This document shows positions 61,316 to 64,000 of a stretch of 64,000 bases of DNA, in pieces. Position numbers and translations under genes: made by a program. The notes beneath the pieces are model-generated. The model saw nothing but the letters and a program-made list of their open reading frames with translations. It searched no databases and had not been told where the DNA came from. The stretch is from Diaphorobacter sp. HDW4B. Lineage in GTDB: Bacteria > Pseudomonadota > Gammaproteobacteria > Burkholderiales > Burkholderiaceae_C. Position 1 is the first letter of the stretch. Each line of letters starts with the position of its first letter. The stretch is from contig NZ_CP049906.1 in assembly GCF_011305535.1 (NCBI RefSeq), positions 1 to 64,000 on the forward strand. The letters are read 5' to 3'.

Positions 61316-62020
61316 ATGAAAACTCAAATGAACGCGCCGACGACCATCGCGCACCAAACCCTCAGTCGTGAGGACCTACGGGCACTTGCCCAGACGGGCA
61401 AAGGACAGGCCAACACCTTCGAAGGATGCTGCTTCGATGACTGCGACCTTCGAGAACTGGACTTGGCGGGAAGCATCTTTGTGGACTGCACATTCGCACG
61501 AGCACGGTTCGAGAAGGCGCTCATGTCGGGGACTCGGTGGGCGAGTTGCAGTGCACCGCAGGCACGTTTTGACATGGCCGATCTCACCGAGGCCAGCTTC
61601 GAGGGCGGCGACTACAACAACTCCTCCTGGGTGCGTGCACGGCTGTCGGCAACTTCTTTCCGCGATGTCAAATTGACGGGTGCCACGTTTCTGAACGCAC
61701 AGACTCTGGGCCTGAATTTCAAGAGCTCGATCCTTGTGCACACGGACCTTCGCGGAGTCTCGTTCCGCAAGCAGCGTGTCGAAGGGCTCAACATGACGGG
61801 TGCCGATCTGGGCGGATGCAACTTCTCGTCAGCCGTGGTCGCTGGTGGGTCCTTGCAGGATGCCAACCTCAAAGGAGCGAATTTCAAAGGCGCCGATCTC
61901 TGCGCAACGGAACTGGGGCAGGTGACCGTTGGCGATCTGCAGCAGCACTTCAAAGGGTGCACCCTATCCACCGAACAAGCCGCAGCCATCATCAGTTCGC
62001 TGGGCGTGCAGGTGGTTTGA
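61316..62020 (+). CDS. Pentapeptide-repeat protein
   Basis: This encodes 234 residues consisting largely of A(D/N)LXX-type pentapeptide repeats (FDDCDLRELDLAGSIFVDCT, ANLKGANFKGADLCATEL). These form a right-handed quadrilateral helix. Its size and overall layout recall Qnr/MfpA DNA mimics that protect gyrase. Whether it acts on gyrase cannot be told from sequence. No partner gene is obvious; CorA is upstream and SoxR downstream on the same strand. The 281 bases between CorA and this gene show no other feature. Confidence 0.85.
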   Translation: MKTQMNAPTTIAHQTLSREDLRALAQTGKGQANTFEGCCFDDCDLRELDLAGSIFVDCTFARARFEKALMSGTRWASCSAPQARFDMADLTEASFEGGDYNNSSWVRARLSATSFRDVKLTGATFLNAQTLGLNFKSSILVHTDLRGVSFRKQRVEGLNMTGADLGGCNFSSAVVAGGSLQDANLKGANFKGADLCATELGQVTVGDLQQHFKGCTLSTEQAAAIISSLGVQVV

Positions 62021-62191
62021 TTTGCTGGACTCGTGTTTGGCCCGCGCTGCGTTGCGCTGAACCCGCCTGCCGAAAGGGCACGGCGCGCACGCATTGCTCC
62101 AGAATATCAGGACCTTGACGAGGGTATTGCACACTCGGCCCCTCTGTTTTCGACACTCTGATTCTTGCGATCGAACGATCCAAGCTTTAAG

Positions 62192-62207
62192 TTGAAGTGA
62201 GCTTCAA
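62192..62207. promoter_or_regulatory. Inverted repeat upstream of soxR
   Basis: TTGAAG and CTTCAA are exact complements separated by 4 bases, ending 25 bases before the soxR start. The 6-4-6 layout is like a SoxR site, but the sequence differs from the enteric SoxR box, so autoregulation is only suggested. Confidence 0.4.
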
Positions 62208-62232
62208 GTCAAGCAATGAACAGGAAATCACC

Positions 62233-62709
62233 ATGAGCTTTGGGGATGATGAGCTGCTGCCCATTGGCACCATCGCGCAGCGCAGCGGCGTCAACGCGTC
62301 GGCGCTGCGTTACTACGAATCGCTGGGCTTGATCGAGTCCGTGCGCAGCCAGGCGGGGCATCGCCGCTATCGCCGCTCTGCTCTGCGCCGTGTGGCCTAC
62401 ATCGTGTTTGCGCAGCGGCTGGGGTTTCAACTGGAGGAAATCGCCGCGCAACTCGAAGGCCTGCCCAAGCACCATGCGCCCACGGGTGACGAGTGGAACA
62501 GCCTGTCGCAGACCTGGATCGACCGCGTCGACGAGCGCATCGCGGAGCTCACGCATCTGCGCCGAAGTCTGGAGAACTGCATTGGCTGCGGTTGCCTGTC
62601 GATGAAGGTGTGCAACGTATTCAACCGTGCGGACTTCATCGCCGAGAAAGGCGCCGGCCCACGCGTGTGGCTGGGGGACAGGCTGAAGCCCGTCGAGGAC
62701 GGTGGATGA
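62233..62709 (+). CDS. soxR: Redox-sensitive MerR-family activator SoxR
   Basis: This encodes 158 residues from the ATG at 62233. The MerR-type helix-turn-helix is at about 9-75 (PIGTIAQRSGVNASALRYYE). The [2Fe-2S] cluster motif is complete, with cysteines 116, 119, 121 and 127 (CIGCGCLSMKVC). Oxidation of the cluster by redox-cycling compounds activates transcription. No soxS is present; outside enterics SoxR usually controls efflux or detoxification genes directly. The convergent MFS transporter starts too far away to be controlled from the site seen here. Confidence 0.95.
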   Translation: MSFGDDELLPIGTIAQRSGVNASALRYYESLGLIESVRSQAGHRRYRRSALRRVAYIVFAQRLGFQLEEIAAQLEGLPKHHAPTGDEWNSLSQTWIDRVDERIAELTHLRRSLENCIGCGCLSMKVCNVFNRADFIAEKGAGPRVWLGDRLKPVEDGG

Positions 62710-62742
62710 CGCGACCGGAAACCTCGCCGGGCGCACGGCGGT

Positions 62743-63927
62743 TCAAAGCTTGCGCGCCAACAGCGCCCCGCCCACGGCCATGGGCAACAGCATCCACGCC
62801 ACCAGCGACCAGCCACCCGCCTGGGCCAACGCGCCAGCGGAAAGGGGGCCCACCAACTGCCCCACATAGCTGCCCTGCATCATGAGGCCAATCGTCGGCG
62901 CGATCAATGCGGGGCTCGGGGCCACCCTCGGCGCAATGGCGGTCATGGCACCCGGGGCACCGCCCATCCCGCCGATCAGCGCCACCGCAAAACCGATGGC
63001 AACGCCCGGCGGCAGGTTCAGCCAGAACAGGCACGGAATGCAGATGACTGCAATGCTGAAGCAGCCAGAAATAATCCGGCGCGGCGGCATACCATGGCGC
63101 ATCAACGTGCCAGAACAGAGGTTGCCCAGCACGTTCGCAGCCACGATGCCCGCGCTCACAAAGCCCGCCTGAATGGGCGACAGTCCCAGCAGATCCCGCA
63201 GCAGCAGCGGCAGAAATCCGGAAAAGGCAAAGTAGACAATCGCATAGAGCCCAAAGCAGATCGCGATGAGTTGCGCGCCGCGTGATCTGCCTACGCTGCG
63301 GATGGCGTCCCAGATGCTGTGCTGCTGCGTGCTTGCCGAGGCGACGGGAGGCAACGGCGGCAATGCCAGCAGCACCACCACCGCACATGCCATGGCCAAC
63401 CCGGCATTGACATGCCAGATCGCCTGCCAGGACAGCGGTATGCCGAGCGAAGACACCAGCGTCGCCACAAACAGGACCAAGGCGATGCCGCTCGGAACCG
63501 CCGTGCTGGAAAACGCCATCGCCAGGTCTCGGTCCGCAGGCGACGCGAGACGCCCGACCACACTGGACGCACAGATCAGCAGCGTCACCACGGCAATGCC
63601 TTCAAGCACCCGCGATGCAAGCAACAGACCGACGCTGGGGGCGCTACCACCCACCCCGCTGGTCAATGCGATCACCACCAATCCCGCGACGAGGACCCTG
63701 CGTGCATCGACCCGCGCAATGAGCACGCCAAGCGGCATCGCCAGCACGGCGCCGACGATGGCGAGCGCCGAGATCACCTGCCCTGTCTGTCGCAGGTTCA
63801 AATGCAAAGGCGCGTCCTGCAGCAACGGCAAGGCGATGATGGCCTTGCCGATCTGAAACGCGGCGATCACCGCAACGAAAATCGCCAAAGCGATGTAGCG
63901 CCAAGGAGTTGGGGAGGGTGGTGTCAT
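62743..63927 (-). CDS. Major facilitator superfamily transporter
   Basis: This encodes 394 residues from the ATG at 63927 (MTPPSPTPWRYIALAIFVAV). It has twelve hydrophobic segments. The helix 2-3 loop reads VLAMPLGVLIARVDARRVLV, the MFS motif A region. It resembles Bcr/CynX-like or drug-efflux MFS proteins; the substrate is unknown. It converges on soxR with a 33-base gap. The remaining 73 bases to the window end hold nothing recognisable. Confidence 0.88.
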   Translation of the reverse strand: MTPPSPTPWRYIALAIFVAVIAAFQIGKAIIALPLLQDAPLHLNLRQTGQVISALAIVGAVLAMPLGVLIARVDARRVLVAGLVVIALTSGVGGSAPSVGLLLASRVLEGIAVVTLLICASSVVGRLASPADRDLAMAFSSTAVPSGIALVLFVATLVSSLGIPLSWQAIWHVNAGLAMACAVVVLLALPPLPPVASASTQQHSIWDAIRSVGRSRGAQLIAICFGLYAIVYFAFSGFLPLLLRDLLGLSPIQAGFVSAGIVAANVLGNLCSGTLMRHGMPPRRIISGCFSIAVICIPCLFWLNLPPGVAIGFAVALIGGMGGAPGAMTAIAPRVAPSPALIAPTIGLMMQGSYVGQLVGPLSAGALAQAGGWSLVAWMLLPMAVGGALLARKL

Positions 63928-64000
63928 GCGAGCCAATCACGAAGTCATGAGCCAGTGCTCGGCGCTCGATACTGTTTCAGCCTGTTCTGAACAGCGCCGT

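Noticed and set aside
62184-62213. Classical enteric-type SoxR box before soxR
   Set aside because: The sequence does not match CCTCAAGTTAACTTGAGG; only a different short inverted repeat is present, reported at low confidence.
1-64000. CRISPR arrays, tRNA or rRNA genes, insertion sequences, prophage
   Set aside because: No regularly spaced repeats, no transposase or integrase motifs and no recognisable tRNA or rRNA sequence were seen on reading the window.

Overview
The window looks like chromosomal DNA of a betaproteobacterium, most likely family Comamonadaceae (Comamonas/Delftia type). The reasons are high G+C coding bias, a Bug/TctC-type binding protein, the DUF3649-PepSY-DUF3325 iron cassette, an AcnD/PrpF-type 2-methylcitrate operon with an ScfR-family regulator, and many FecI/FecR/TonB-receptor sets. 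The genus is inferred from gene content only. No tRNA, rRNA, CRISPR array, insertion sequence or phage gene was seen.

Layout. 1-1400: the 5' part of an oligopeptidase B gene (cut by the window edge) and a mini-Fur-like regulator. 1500-18550: four cell-surface-signalling iron cassettes. Three run on the minus strand and the fourth diverges on the plus strand. Each pairs a TonB-dependent receptor carrying an N-terminal signalling domain with sigma and anti-sigma genes. In one cassette (4148-5482) the sigma factor and the FecR sensor are a single protein. 18585-20898: a DUF3649-PepSY-DUF3325 inner-membrane cassette following the fourth receptor. 20938-24594: an IclR regulator divergent from a binding protein, RraA-like aldolase and 2-hydroxyacid dehydrogenase operon. 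24732-32607: a minus-strand thioesterase-prpC-acnD-prpF-lyase operon divergent from its likely ScfR-type regulator, with a cluster of TTGCGAA sites between them. 32834-36430: a second mini-Fur-like gene divergent from a Fiu-type receptor followed by piuC. 36600-36730: a candidate Fur-controlled small RNA. 36739-41757: a cobalamin-riboswitch operon encoding a metal-chelate ABC importer, a pseudoazurin and an OprD-type porin. 42516-52796: a seven-gene siderophore uptake operon combining a receptor, a Ceu/Fat-type ABC importer and a pair of exporter-fold ABC proteins, divergent from a TetR regulator. 53042-59996: two more receptors and a PepSY-flavodoxin-reductase fusion. 60060-64000: CorA, a pentapeptide-repeat protein, SoxR and an MFS transporter.

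How it works together. The window is an iron-scavenging island. It has eight TonB-dependent receptors, four sigma/anti-sigma signalling units, two ABC importers, one exporter-fold ABC pair and candidate ferric-siderophore reductases, but no siderophore biosynthesis gene. This suggests uptake of siderophores made by other organisms. Fur-box-like sequences lie in front of most of the signalling units, the Fiu-type receptor, the FecA-type receptor and the candidate small RNA, so iron repression probably sits above the ligand-specific sigma factors.
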